A DNA stretch of 64,000 nucleotides from Gammaproteobacteria bacterium (lineage in GTDB: Bacteria > Pseudomonadota > Gammaproteobacteria > Competibacterales > Competibacteraceae). Under the pieces are notes generated by a model. That model had not been told where the DNA came from, did not search any database, and saw only the letters and a list, made by a program, of their open reading frames with translations. The DNA lies in the NCBI GenBank assembly GCA_024235095.1, contig JACKNC010000001.1, positions 2,269,501 through 2,333,500 of the forward strand, written 5' to 3'. Position numbers and translations under genes: made by a program. This document shows, piece after piece, positions 56,185 to 64,000 of the stretch (its first letter is position 1; each line of letters begins with the position of its first letter).

Positions 56185-57181
56185 AAACTGTTTGACTATA
56201 ACCGCCGGTTTGGGGTGAAGGGCCGAACGAGGAGGAGAGCGAACGATCCTGTTGCTCGAACGTGTAGGGCACAGAAGCTCGGGAAACCGGGGCCGACCGG
56301 GGGCGGGTGGGGTGAAGCCCTACCGGAACCGATCGGTGATGAAACACGGGCGGTGGGGCATGAACCCGAACACTCGGGTGAAGAAGAAAGCCGCAACTAG
56401 CGTCAAATTGGCAGCGCGATGCCAATTTGGCGCACTGCAACTCAAGCACTGGCGTCGAGGCAAGGCGATGTATCGGGAATTGTTGGCGTTAGAAGCCTCA
56501 GTAACGGACGCTCAACACATCGCCGCGAATAGCTGCCGCTGGTGGCATAACAGCCGCCTGGCGTTGAATCGCACGATGCCAATCGCCTACTTTGACCGCC
56601 TCGGCATGCCGCGGCTCTCATCACCTTAACGGCTCGAACCGCCCGGTGCGGACCCGCATGCCGGGTGGTGTGGGAGTTGCGCCTTGCAAGCGCATGAAAT
56701 ACAGCAGCCTGAGATGGCTGCCCTGGTAAAGCCTAGCCAGCAGCCGGGTACCGAGTCTTGCGTGGTGAACCGGTGACGGGCACTGCGAAGCGTAGACAGG
56801 AAGATGATAGGCCGGAACGACCGTGAACGGGAACATAGCCCCGAAATCGAACGTGGTTGAAGTAGCCGACCCAGTCTCCCAATGGGGAAGGCGGAATTCC
56901 AGGAGGCGTATGGGCGAGTCTTCTGGGGTGCTTCCGGGGTTCGTACCGCCGGCATGTCATCCAAGGATTTCATGGGAACAAGGGAGATCCGCCGGGTTCA
57001 AGCGGAGCTTGTAGGGTCCAACAAGCGCCCAACGCGAGGACGACCCAATGGCCTGGCGGAAGTCAGACTGACTGATAGTACTCGGCGGTCGGGAGAGCCG
57101 ACCACAGGGGGAAGCGGTCAGCGGAGTGTGAATCGTTCTTGGGCAACATGAGCTCCACCCAGAGGGAGGCAATGGTCTTCG

Positions 57182-58528
57182 ATGCAAAGCGAAGAGCAAC
57201 CCGTCATGGCAACGAGACTTGAACGAATAGCAGCGAAAGCTCGGTGTGAACCGAAGCTCCGGTTGACCTCGCTGGCGCACCACATCACGGCGGAACGGGT
57301 CTGGAAGAATCTCCAACAGATTCCCCATCACTCGGCCCCCGGCGTGGATGGCCAGACGGTCGCGGAGGCAAAGGAGGATTTTGCGGTCTGGATCGAGCCG
57401 ATGCTCGAAGCGGTACACCGCCAAGGCTACCCGGCGCCGCCGATTCGGCGGGTGTACATTCCGAAGCCCGGTAAGCAGGAGAAGCGCCCCTTGGGGATTC
57501 CTTGTGTGAGTGACCGGGCGCTCCAGCGCAGCACAGCGGAGGTGTTATCGGCCATCTACGAGCAGGATTTTCTGCCCTGCTCGTTTGGTGGTCGGCCCGG
57601 GTTGGGTGCTCACCGCGCGATAGCGACCCTCCACGAGGTGATCGCCGGTCGCAAGGTGGGGTGGGTGTTGGAGGCGGATCTAAAGAACTTCTTTGGGAGT
57701 CTCGACCACGGATGGTTACTCCGCTTCGTGGAACATCGAGTCGGAGACCCGCGCCTGATCAGCCTGATCCGGCGCTGGCTGAAAGCGGGCATTCTGGAAG
57801 ATGGGGAACTCCATCCGAACGAGGAAGGGACACCGCAAGGCGGATCGATCAGCGTACTACTGAGCAATGTGTACCTGCACTATGTGCTCGACCTTTGGTT
57901 TGAGCGGGTGGTCAAGTCTCGACTGCGGGGCGAAGCCTACCTGCTGCGCTATATCGATGACTTTGTGCTGTGTTTCCAATACCGCGAGGATGCCCTACGT
58001 GTCCAGGAGGTACTACGCAAGCGGTTGGGGAAGTTTGGCCTCAGCCTGGAACCGAGCAAGACCAAGCTGGCCGAATTCGGTCGCTTTGCCCAAGCCCACG
58101 CGGCCAAGCGGGGGAGAAATCGCCCGGAGACGATCTATTTTCTGGGCTTCACCCTCTATTGCACGCGCAATCAAAAGGGCAATTTCAAGGTGGGCATGCG
58201 CACGGAGAAGGCACGACTTCAGCGCAGTCTTGGTCAACTACGCGACCTGATGCGGCGGATGCGGCATCTGCCGCTACGGGAACAGGCGATCCATCTCGAT
58301 CGTGTCCTGCGGGGTCACTATGCCTACTATGGCATCGCCGGCAACTTCCGAGCCTTGCAGAAAGTGCATCGGTTTGCGGAGTGGTATTGGCATAAGATGC
58401 TGAGCAGTCGGAGCCGGGAAGGGCACCTTTCTTGGGAGATTTTCCAGCAGATTAAGGTGCGCCATCCGTTACCGCGACCGAAGCTGCATCTTCCCTATCG
58501 GGAGTTGCAGGCACTCGCGGTGCTGTGA
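57182..58528 (+). CDS. ltrA: Group II intron reverse transcriptase/maturase
   Basis: This 448-residue protein has RT motifs in order: HHSAPGVDGQTVAEAK, YIPKPGKQEKRPLGIP, SFGGRPGLGAHRAI, GWVLEADLKNFF, EGTPQGGSISVLLSN, and the catalytic box LRYIDDFVLCF (YIDD where YADD is common). The X/maturase domain ends at about residue 420 (HYAYYGIAGN, RFAEWYWHKML). There is no HNH endonuclease domain, as in class C introns. The start is ATG 57182 (GGAGG 12 bp upstream) or ATG 57206. Confidence 0.94.
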   Translation: MQSEEQPVMATRLERIAAKARCEPKLRLTSLAHHITAERVWKNLQQIPHHSAPGVDGQTVAEAKEDFAVWIEPMLEAVHRQGYPAPPIRRVYIPKPGKQEKRPLGIPCVSDRALQRSTAEVLSAIYEQDFLPCSFGGRPGLGAHRAIATLHEVIAGRKVGWVLEADLKNFFGSLDHGWLLRFVEHRVGDPRLISLIRRWLKAGILEDGELHPNEEGTPQGGSISVLLSNVYLHYVLDLWFERVVKSRLRGEAYLLRYIDDFVLCFQYREDALRVQEVLRKRLGKFGLSLEPSKTKLAEFGRFAQAHAAKRGRNRPETIYFLGFTLYCTRNQKGNFKVGMRTEKARLQRSLGQLRDLMRRMRHLPLREQAIHLDRVLRGHYAYYGIAGNFRALQKVHRFAEWYWHKMLSSRSREGHLSWEIFQQIKVRHPLPRPKLHLPYRELQALAVL

Positions 58529-58581
58529 ATCTTTCACGCTGCGAAGAGCGTCGTGCAGGAAATCTGCTCGCGACGTTCTGT

Positions 58582-58645
58582 GGGAGCCGGAGGCGGGTGA
58601 CTGCCTCCGGCGACCCGGTGGGAACGGTCAGGTTATCCTGACCGC
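58582..58645 (+). ncRNA. Group II intron domains V and VI
   Basis: Two adjacent hairpins after the maturase gene: a 9-bp GC stem with loop GGGTGACT following GA, which would place the AGC catalytic triad at the stem base, and a 7-bp stem with TTAT loop. They match the position and shape of domains V and VI. Confidence 0.65.
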
Positions 58646-58671
58646 CCCTATCCCGATTCACTGGCTGCCTA

Positions 58672-59870
58672 TAGGCTTGCCAACGATTATCCCTACATTA
58701 TCAACGAACTGAGCGTTAATCAAATTGTCTAATAACTATAGAAGACCTCTTTAGAGACTCTAAATTTATAGAGGAGGTGCGGCAATGAACGCGGAATGGA
58801 TGTTTGATGCACGTAAAATACCGGATGAAGTGATGAATTACATCCGGCGTATTGCGGTTCGCGCGGTCGAAGAGAAGCATTATGGTCCGGAGCTTGTTGC
58901 TGATTTTTTGGGTATCGACCGAACGAGTATTTATGATTGGCTTCGCAACTATCGTTATGAAGGAGAAGAAGCCCTGGATACCCGGAAAGCGCTCGGCGCC
59001 ACGTGTGTGATGACTCCGGATATTGATCGATGGTTAAAAGAAACGATACTCAATACGACGCCGGCGGATCATGGCTATGATACGGTTTTATGGACTTTAG
59101 AGATCATGGTTAATTTATTGAAAGAGTACTTTGGTTTATGGGTATCGGATGCCACGGTTCGTCTGCATTTACATCAATTAGGACTGAGTTGTCAAAAACC
59201 TTGTTATCATGCCTTAAACCAGGATCAGGAGGAAGTTAAAAAGTTTATTAATGAAGAATTTAAAGAGATTCAGAAGCGGGCTCAAGAACTTGGAGCGGAT
59301 ATTGCGTTTCAGGATGAGTCATGGGTTCAAGGCCATACGCGTTCTGGACGGACGTGGGGCTTAGTCGGTCATCCGCCTGAAATTAAAGTGAGTGATGACC
59401 GGGGTGGGTTTCACATTTTATCGATGGTTACGGCGACGGGCGAGTTAATATTTGAAGTGACCACTCAAAAATGAGTGAGTGGGGTTTTCATTGCCTTTTT
59501 AGAGAAGGCATTAGAGGGTCGAGAGCGCCCATTAATTGTCATCACGGACAATGCGTCTTATCATACCTCGAAAGAAGTCAAAGCCTTTCTTGAGACGCAT
59601 CGAAAACAAATCCGCTTGTTCTTTCTTCCCCCCCACTCGCCAGAGTTAAATCCGGATGAACAGGTTTGGAATGAGATCAAAAATGATCATCTGGAAAAGG
59701 AGCCAATTAAAAACCGGGCTGATTTCAGAGCGCGCGTTTATTCTGCTTTGGAAAAGCTAAAAGAATTTCAGGAAAGGGTCAAATCATTTTTTAGGCTCCC
59801 TGATACTCAATACGCTAATCCTGAAAAAGCTCCAGCATGATTTTTGTGGGGATAACTATTAGCAAGACAA
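58672..59870 (+). mobile_element. IS630-family element C, copy 2
   Basis: It has the same ends and length (1199 bp) as copy 1, flanked by TA at 58670-58671 and 59871-59872. It inserted about 20 bp after the group II intron. Confidence 0.94.
58785..59840 (+). pseudogene. IS630-family transposase (element C, copy 2), internal TGA
   Basis: It is nearly identical to copy 1 but with TGA at 59472-59474 where copy 1 has TTA (Leu), after the sequence FEVTTQK. The codons before and after are intact (229 plus 121 codons), including IITDNASYHTS and NPDEQVWNEIK after the stop. A C-terminal product alone would lack the first catalytic Asp. The copies have also diverged at several synonymous sites, so copy 2 is not a very recent duplicate. 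Confidence 0.94.
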
Positions 59871-59940
59871 TAACAACCTGCAAGGGTAACCCAATCGTGC
59901 TCGAAAAAATTAATGCAACAGAACCGAATACGACGTGCCG

Positions 59941-61395
59941 TCAGCGCTGTTTGCCACCGCCGCCCGCTTCACAATCCGAGCTTTCCATGTTCAAGGTTTC
60001 GCTGTAGATGGCGCCCGATGCGCTGACGTCCGCAATCGTGAAGCACCAGTTCCCGCTGGGCCGTCTGACCACTGCGGAGGAGAACACCGCCCTGCCGTCA
60101 ACGCCAGTGGTCACAGCGAGACTCTCATTGGTGGGACCGGAGAAATCGCCAGACACGGCAGCGCCCGCAACGGGCGCCAGATCCCTGTCAAGGATCGTTA
60201 CGACAGCCTTCCCGTAGTATGACCTGCTCGACGCGCGTACGCGGGTAACATCAATGGCGCCCACAAGTACCTCAGCCTGAGCTTGAACATCACCTGGCAT
60301 CAGACGCGCCGCCAAGGGTTGATAGGCAGTACCGTCGTAGTAGGCGCCAACGGCCCAAGTGTCGCAGGCGCCTGCTTTCGCCACGTCATGCCAGGAAATG
60401 GTGACTGCGTTGGGCAGGTCGAAGCGGGCGCCTTCGCTCCATGCCGCGCCATTCCAGTAGTAAAACGTGTCGCCGGCGGACAGAGAGTAAGGCATAGCCC
60501 AGGCGTTGCCGGGCTCCATGGTCATAATCTTGGACATGGCCGCGCCGGAAGCCGGACCCTGCGCCTGTGTCCATGCGCCGCCGTCCCAATGCAGCAGGAT
60601 GTCCTGGGAATAGTTCGAGTGACCGGCCACCCAGATGTCGTTCGAGCCGCTACCGTCGATATCCAGGAGGAAGGTCTGGTCCTGGCCGTCGAAGGGTGTC
60701 GACACCTTGGTCCAACTAGAGCCATCCCAGTGCTGCGTGTAGCCGATGTAGGTGGCGCGACCCGAGCCGCCGTAGCCGACGGTCCAGACATCATTGGGTG
60801 CGGCGGCATAGATGGCCTTGGGATAGAGGCGCTGATCCGGCGAATAGACCGGCGGCACGTCCATCGGCTGCCAGGACGTGCCGTTGAAGTGAATGACATC
60901 GCCGCTGGCGGTCAGCACCCAGACATCGTCAGCGGACGAAGCGGCGATGTCCACCGGCGCGCCGGGGGTGTTGATCGAGCTGGGGTAGAGGAATGTGTCG
61001 ATGCGGTCGACGCCTCCCCCGCGCACACGCATGAACAGGACCCGGATTTCATATACTGAATAGGCCCGCGTCGCGGCGAACCAAGCGTCGCCGTCCGGCG
61101 TGCTGCCGCTGGTGCTGAAGGCGAAGCCATCGGCCTCGGCCGGCAGGGACTGTTCGCTCCAGGCGTTGCCATCGAAGTGACGCAGAACGGGCGTGGCCGG
61201 GTTCGACGCTGAGCCACCGATGGCCCACACGGTACCATCGTCAAACGCGGCCAAGTGCGAGGTTATAGCGGGGATGGGCACGATTTCAAAAGTGCCGCAG
61301 CGTGGAACGGCGGATGCCGGCGATGTGGCCAACAAGCTGGCGATTGCGGCGAAGGCCACGATCAAACGGATCACTGGGATTCGAAGGACTTGCAT
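59941..61395 (-). CDS. Exported beta-propeller-like protein
   Basis: This 484-residue protein has a signal peptide (LIVAFAAIASLLATSPASA). Residues 40 to about 370 hold at least six repeats of the form DDVWVxxxxG...HFDGxxW (for example DGTVWAIGGSA, ADDVWVLTASGDVIHFNGTS, NDIWVAGHSNYSQDILLHWDGGAW), spaced 45-55 residues, fitting a beta-propeller. A C-terminal domain (VTILDRDLAPVAGAAVSGDF) looks Ig-like. No catalytic motif was seen. It stands divergent from the Crp/Fnr gene, which could regulate it. Confidence 0.85.
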   Translation of the reverse strand: MQVLRIPVIRLIVAFAAIASLLATSPASAVPRCGTFEIVPIPAITSHLAAFDDGTVWAIGGSASNPATPVLRHFDGNAWSEQSLPAEADGFAFSTSGSTPDGDAWFAATRAYSVYEIRVLFMRVRGGGVDRIDTFLYPSSINTPGAPVDIAASSADDVWVLTASGDVIHFNGTSWQPMDVPPVYSPDQRLYPKAIYAAAPNDVWTVGYGGSGRATYIGYTQHWDGSSWTKVSTPFDGQDQTFLLDIDGSGSNDIWVAGHSNYSQDILLHWDGGAWTQAQGPASGAAMSKIMTMEPGNAWAMPYSLSAGDTFYYWNGAAWSEGARFDLPNAVTISWHDVAKAGACDTWAVGAYYDGTAYQPLAARLMPGDVQAQAEVLVGAIDVTRVRASSRSYYGKAVVTILDRDLAPVAGAAVSGDFSGPTNESLAVTTGVDGRAVFSSAVVRRPSGNWCFTIADVSASGAIYSETLNMESSDCEAGGGGKQR

Positions 61396-61664
61396 GGTCA
61401 GTCTCCTTGCGGCAAAGATGCATATCGAAACTGTACTCAGTTTACTCTTTCGCGCACGCCAGGCTTTGTAACCGTAGTCACATAAGGTGATAAATTGTTT
61501 TTATTGCTTGGCAAGGATTACTGACTAGTCGATGTTCCTTGCATAACGAAACATACTAAGGTGACTACAACCCGTAGTTCTTGTGCTGGAAAAGGCACCT
61601 TCCTGATCCTGGACACTGGGCCATTCTTCCCGATTACACTGCCACTGACCCATAAGAATCGAAA

Positions 61665-62345
61665 ATGGAAGCTCTTGAGATATTAGAGAAATTCAGCCTG
61701 TTTCTGAATGCGAAAAGCGACACGCGCGCGGAAATGATCACGACCGCTCGCCTGGCCATGTTCCCGCAGGGTTCGATGTACATCTGCGAGGGCGCGAACG
61801 TCGATCAGATTGCGTTAGTTGGTTCGGGCCTGATACGCGTCTACAAGACCAGCGAGTCTGGCCGCGCGATCACTCTCTACACGGTGAAACCCGGAGAACT
61901 TTGCCGACTGAATCTGCTTTGTGTGCTTACAGGAATCCAAGCCCCGGCTTCCGCGGAGATCGAACAGGACGTCCAAGTTGTTATGTTTCCCGGAAAAGAC
62001 TTCCGCCGCTGGATCGGACTGGACAATGCGATCAGGACCGTCGTTTTTTCGGAGATGGGACAGAGCCTGATCCAAACCATGCGCCTAGTAGAGGAAATTG
62101 CTTTCAAAAAGATGGATACGCGGCTTGCCCAGTACATACAGTCGCGACTTGTGGCCATCAGTTCCTCGGATTGCAGCCTTAGCATTACTCACGAGGCGAT
62201 TGCCTCGGAACTCGGCTCTGCCCGTGAGGTGATCAGTCGGCTGCTTAAAGAATTTGAGCAGCAGGGTGCAATCGCACTAGGCCGCGGGCGCATCAAGGTG
62301 TCTGACCAGACGTTGCTGCAGAAGATTGCGAAAGGAATCCGGTGA
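61665..62345 (+). CDS. Crp/Fnr-family transcription regulator
   Basis: This 226-residue protein has an N-terminal cyclic-nucleotide-binding-like domain (about 25-125; PQGSMYICEGANVDQIALVG, SGRAITLYTVKPGELC) and a C-terminal winged helix with recognition helix ITHEAIASELGSAREVISRL. It lacks the N-terminal four-Cys cluster of FNR. Two Cys in GELCRLNLLCVLTG could be sensory. The effector is unknown; the targets may include the divergent beta-propeller gene. Confidence 0.93.
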   Translation: MEALEILEKFSLFLNAKSDTRAEMITTARLAMFPQGSMYICEGANVDQIALVGSGLIRVYKTSESGRAITLYTVKPGELCRLNLLCVLTGIQAPASAEIEQDVQVVMFPGKDFRRWIGLDNAIRTVVFSEMGQSLIQTMRLVEEIAFKKMDTRLAQYIQSRLVAISSSDCSLSITHEAIASELGSAREVISRLLKEFEQQGAIALGRGRIKVSDQTLLQKIAKGIR

Positions 62346-62660
62346 GAAAATGCAATGAGAGGATGACTGACTCATGGGGAATTCGCCCGCCGGTTCGATC
62401 AAGGCACTGGACTCAAGCGACTAGATTTACCCTTGCATCTGATGGTTGGGCGCGTTTTACTGGAACAATAGACCTATTCCAAAATATGTGAACATAACTT
62501 ATTGAACTTGATAGCCGTTCCTTAGGTTGCAGGGTCCAGCGACGACCAATATAATCGGATCGCCTATATTCTTAGCTCGACTTTCCCCATTAGGGGTTGA
62601 GTAAGGGCCAAGAGATAACCATCCTGAAGAATCATCTTCGACCAAAAAGAGTTTCTGCGC
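62346..62660. other. Non-coding region
   Basis: No gene is supported here. The last about 90 bp probably belongs to the left end of the following transposase element, but no matching right end is in the window. Confidence 0.5.
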
Positions 62661-63986
62661 ATGGGTGGCTTACCTCCCGACGTGTTACTGATTATAAGTG
62701 TGTTTGCGCCGCTGTTCACCGAGACGGTGTGGCAACGGGTGCAAGTCTTACTGGTAGGGGCGATTCTGACCCCTGGGCGGCGCACGGTGGCGGCGGTATT
62801 GCGGGTGATGGGGTTGAGCGACGAGCGGCGGTTCAAGAATTACCATCGGGTGCTGAGTCGTGCGCGGTGGTCGGGAGTGGCCAGCAGCCGCATGTTACTG
62901 CAGTTGTTAATCAACGCGTTTGCTCGGCGGGGACCATTGGTGATGGGACTGGATGATACGATTGAACGCCGCTGGGGCCGCAAGATTGCCGCGCGGGGCA
63001 TTTACCGGGATCCGGTACGTTCCAGTCGGGGACATTTTGTGAAAGCGAGCGGCTTGCGCTGGCTGAGTCTGATGCTGTTGGTGCCGGCCTCTTGGGCCGG
63101 GCGGGTGTGGGCACTGCCGGTTCTATAGTCGAACAGTTTTTGGATAGTTTGCCATGTGCTCAGGCCACTACAGTATTCCTTGCTGGAAGGGCAATCAACA
63201 TAAAACTGTTTGACTATAACGCTACTGTGCCCGTCCGAGCGTTATTATCGGCGCTATCAGCGCGCGCATCGACCGTTGACCGAGCGAGCACGGCAGGTGT
63301 TGCACCGGGTACAGCGCTAGTTACCGCGTCGGTCCATGGTGGTGGTGGCCGATAGCAGCTTTGCGGTGTTGGAGCTGTTGGCGGCGGTCACCTGCGAGAC
63401 GTTCAGCGTCGTAACGCGGCTGCGGTTGGATGCAGCGCTGTATGCGCCGGCACCGTCACGCGTGGCCGGTCGCGGGGGACGGCCGCGCAAAAAAGGCCAG
63501 CGTCTGCCCACACTCGCGCAGGTGGCCACCGACCCGACGACCGACTGGCAGCCTTGAACCGTGGCCCTGTGGTATGGCGAGGTCCACCGGATGGTGGAGA
63601 TCGCTTCGGGCACAGCCGTATGGTACCACGCGGGCAAACCGCCGGTGGCCGTCCGCTGGGTGCTGATCCGCGATCCCCAGCAACGCTTTGATACTCAAGC
63701 GCTGCTATGCACCGATCCCAACGCGCTGGCAGCGGATGTCGTGCGCTGGTTTGTGCGTCGCTGGTCGGTTGAGGTTACCTTCCAAGAGGCGCGAGCGCAC
63801 CTCGAGATCGAGACCCAGCGCCAGTGGTCGTGGCATGCGATCGCGCGCACCACGCCGATACTCCTCGGGTTATTCTCCCTCGTAACACTCATCGCCGATC
63901 GGCTCGTTGTCGGTTGTGCGATACCGGTACGCACCAGCGCTTGGTATCGAAAAACCCAGCCCACGTTTAGTGATGCGTTGGCGCTA
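62661..63986 (+). pseudogene. DDE transposase (IS701/DDE_5-like), broken by MITE and two stops
   Basis: ATG 62661 starts MGGLPPDVLLIISVFAPLF; VMGLDDTIERRWGRKIAARG and SSRGHFVKASGLRWLSLMLL are the family's first catalytic region, MVVVADSSFAVLELL the second and RWSVEVTFQEARAHLEIETQ the third. Breaks: a 91-bp MITE at 63126-63216; TAG at 63318-63320; TGA at 63555-63557 (both probable former Trp codons); and another IS630-B-type end from 63987 that supplies the final stop. Removing the MITE with one TA restores WALPVL-TLLCPSERYY. Confidence 0.88.
63126..63216. mobile_element. 91-bp MITE related to IS630-B
   Basis: The ends TAGTCGAACAGTTTTT and TAGTCAAACAGTTTT (read inward) match those of IS630-B, with TA at 63124-63125 and 63217-63218. 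The 60-bp interior has no coding capacity. IS630-B transposase could move it in trans. Confidence 0.9.
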
Positions 63987-64000
63987 TAGTCAAACAGTTT
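63987..64000 (+). mobile_element. Left end of a further IS630-B-type element or MITE
   Basis: TAGTCAAACAGTTT follows TA at 63985-63986 and runs off the window. It is identical to the IS630-B end. Confidence 0.8.

Larger units (their letters stand above)
54048..56198 (+). mobile_element. IS630-family element B, TA duplication
   Basis: The ends read TAGTCAAACAGTTTTT inward, flanked by TA at 54046-54047 and 56199-56200. It contains its own orfA-orfB transposase (55313-56184) and, upstream of that, an inserted IS630-C copy (54110-55308). It sits in a group II intron relic; the same end sequence recurs at 63126-63216 and 63987. Confidence 0.92.
53930..56690 (+). mobile_element. Group II intron relic, split by IS630-B
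   Basis: Sequence at about 53930-54047 (with GTTTACC-like and AAGTCAGCAGAAGCCGTAG) continues at 56199 (ACCGCCGGTTTGGGGTGAAG), the usual order in group II intron RNA upstream of the maturase. From about 56395 to 56629 a frame ends RWWHNSRLALNRTMPIAYFD RLGMPRLS, the C-terminus of an intron-encoded maturase. A domain V-like hairpin follows (GAACCGCCCGG to CCGGGTGGTGTGGGAG, 56636-56682). Most of the maturase is deleted. Confidence 0.68.
56683..58651 (+). mobile_element. Group II intron, apparently complete (class C-like)
   Basis: The 5' region (56683-57150) shows the usual domain I-III strings, such as GCCTAGCCAGCAGCCGGGTA and GACAGGAAGATGATAGGCCG. The maturase gene lies in domain IV. Domain V is the GCCGGAGGC/GCCTCCGGC hairpin at about 58584-58612, and domain VI the GGTCAGG/CCTGACC hairpin at 58626-58643. 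The 5' end seems to be GTTGCGCC instead of the consensus GTGCG, so the exact splice site is uncertain. It begins right after the domain V of the relic intron. Confidence 0.72.

Noticed and set aside
60283..61059. 258-codon plus-strand ORF
   Set aside because: It lies fully antisense to the beta-propeller-like gene, whose signal peptide and repeats are convincing.

Overview
The window looks like a chromosome segment of a GC-rich gammaproteobacterium. Supporting genes are an overlapping ntrB-ntrC pair, trmL, a RegB-RegA redox pair, LapD-LapG, a PEP-CTERM secreted protein and an MbnP-MbnH pair. An activated-sludge (Competibacter-type) lineage would fit, but that is a guess from gene content. Two ends packed with mobile DNA (about 1-13.9 kb plus 18.7-23.4 kb, and 50.6-64 kb) flank a quieter core (23.5-50.4 kb).

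Left end (1-13.9 kb): a CRISPR array of 14 spacers, open at the window edge, is cut inside its last visible repeat by an IS66-type element. That IS66 copy is the base of a nest of insertions, and most boundaries can be read to the base. Two IS21-family elements sit in the IS66 transposase gene. One of them (IS21-A) has its istB split at the P-loop by a serine-recombinase element, and that recombinase gene is itself split by another IS21 (IS21-B). The other (IS21-C) carries an IS1595-type element in its terminal repeats. Target duplications (CCAAT, AGCGCG, GCCCGG, AAAAGTAA, dinucleotide CA) mark the joints; removing the inserts restores the reading frames. No cas gene is visible.

14-23.5 kb: a tRNA-Met, an undescribed pair (zinc-ribbon membrane protein plus an asparagine-synthetase-like protein whose Cys is displaced from the catalytic position), a decayed formylglycine-generating-enzyme-like gene, IS1 within IS1 with a third transposase inside, a proline-rich secreted repeat protein, and a solo IS21 end.

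Core (23.5-50.4 kb): ntrBC; trmL; vapBC; a PEP-CTERM protein; a secreted reprolysin-like protease next to lapD-lapG (c-di-GMP control of adhesin cleavage, no adhesin visible); a four-gene minus-strand cluster of envelope or secreted proteins (SrfA/DUF2135-like, lipid-binding-like, TAXI binding protein, Pro-rich anchored protein); a GspE/PilB-like ATPase and an HDOD protein; malonyl-CoA decarboxylase; regB-regA facing a CBS protein; and a likely copper cluster (membrane-anchored Met-containing protein, MbnP, MbnH, His/Gly-rich secreted protein, DUF4189 lipoprotein, PCuAC-like protein). A perfect 17-bp palindrome with RegA-like half-sites lies in front of mbnP, and a weaker copy lies between regB and the CBS gene.

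Right end (50.6-64 kb): an IS200-type element interrupted by an IS630; a split unusual DDE transposase; a group II intron relic interrupted by an IS630 that is itself interrupted by another IS630; an apparently complete group II intron directly behind the relic; a second, nonsense-mutated copy of the same IS630; a beta-propeller-like secreted protein; a Crp/Fnr regulator; and a broken DDE transposase carrying a 91-bp MITE whose ends match one of the IS630 elements. The window ends inside another such end.
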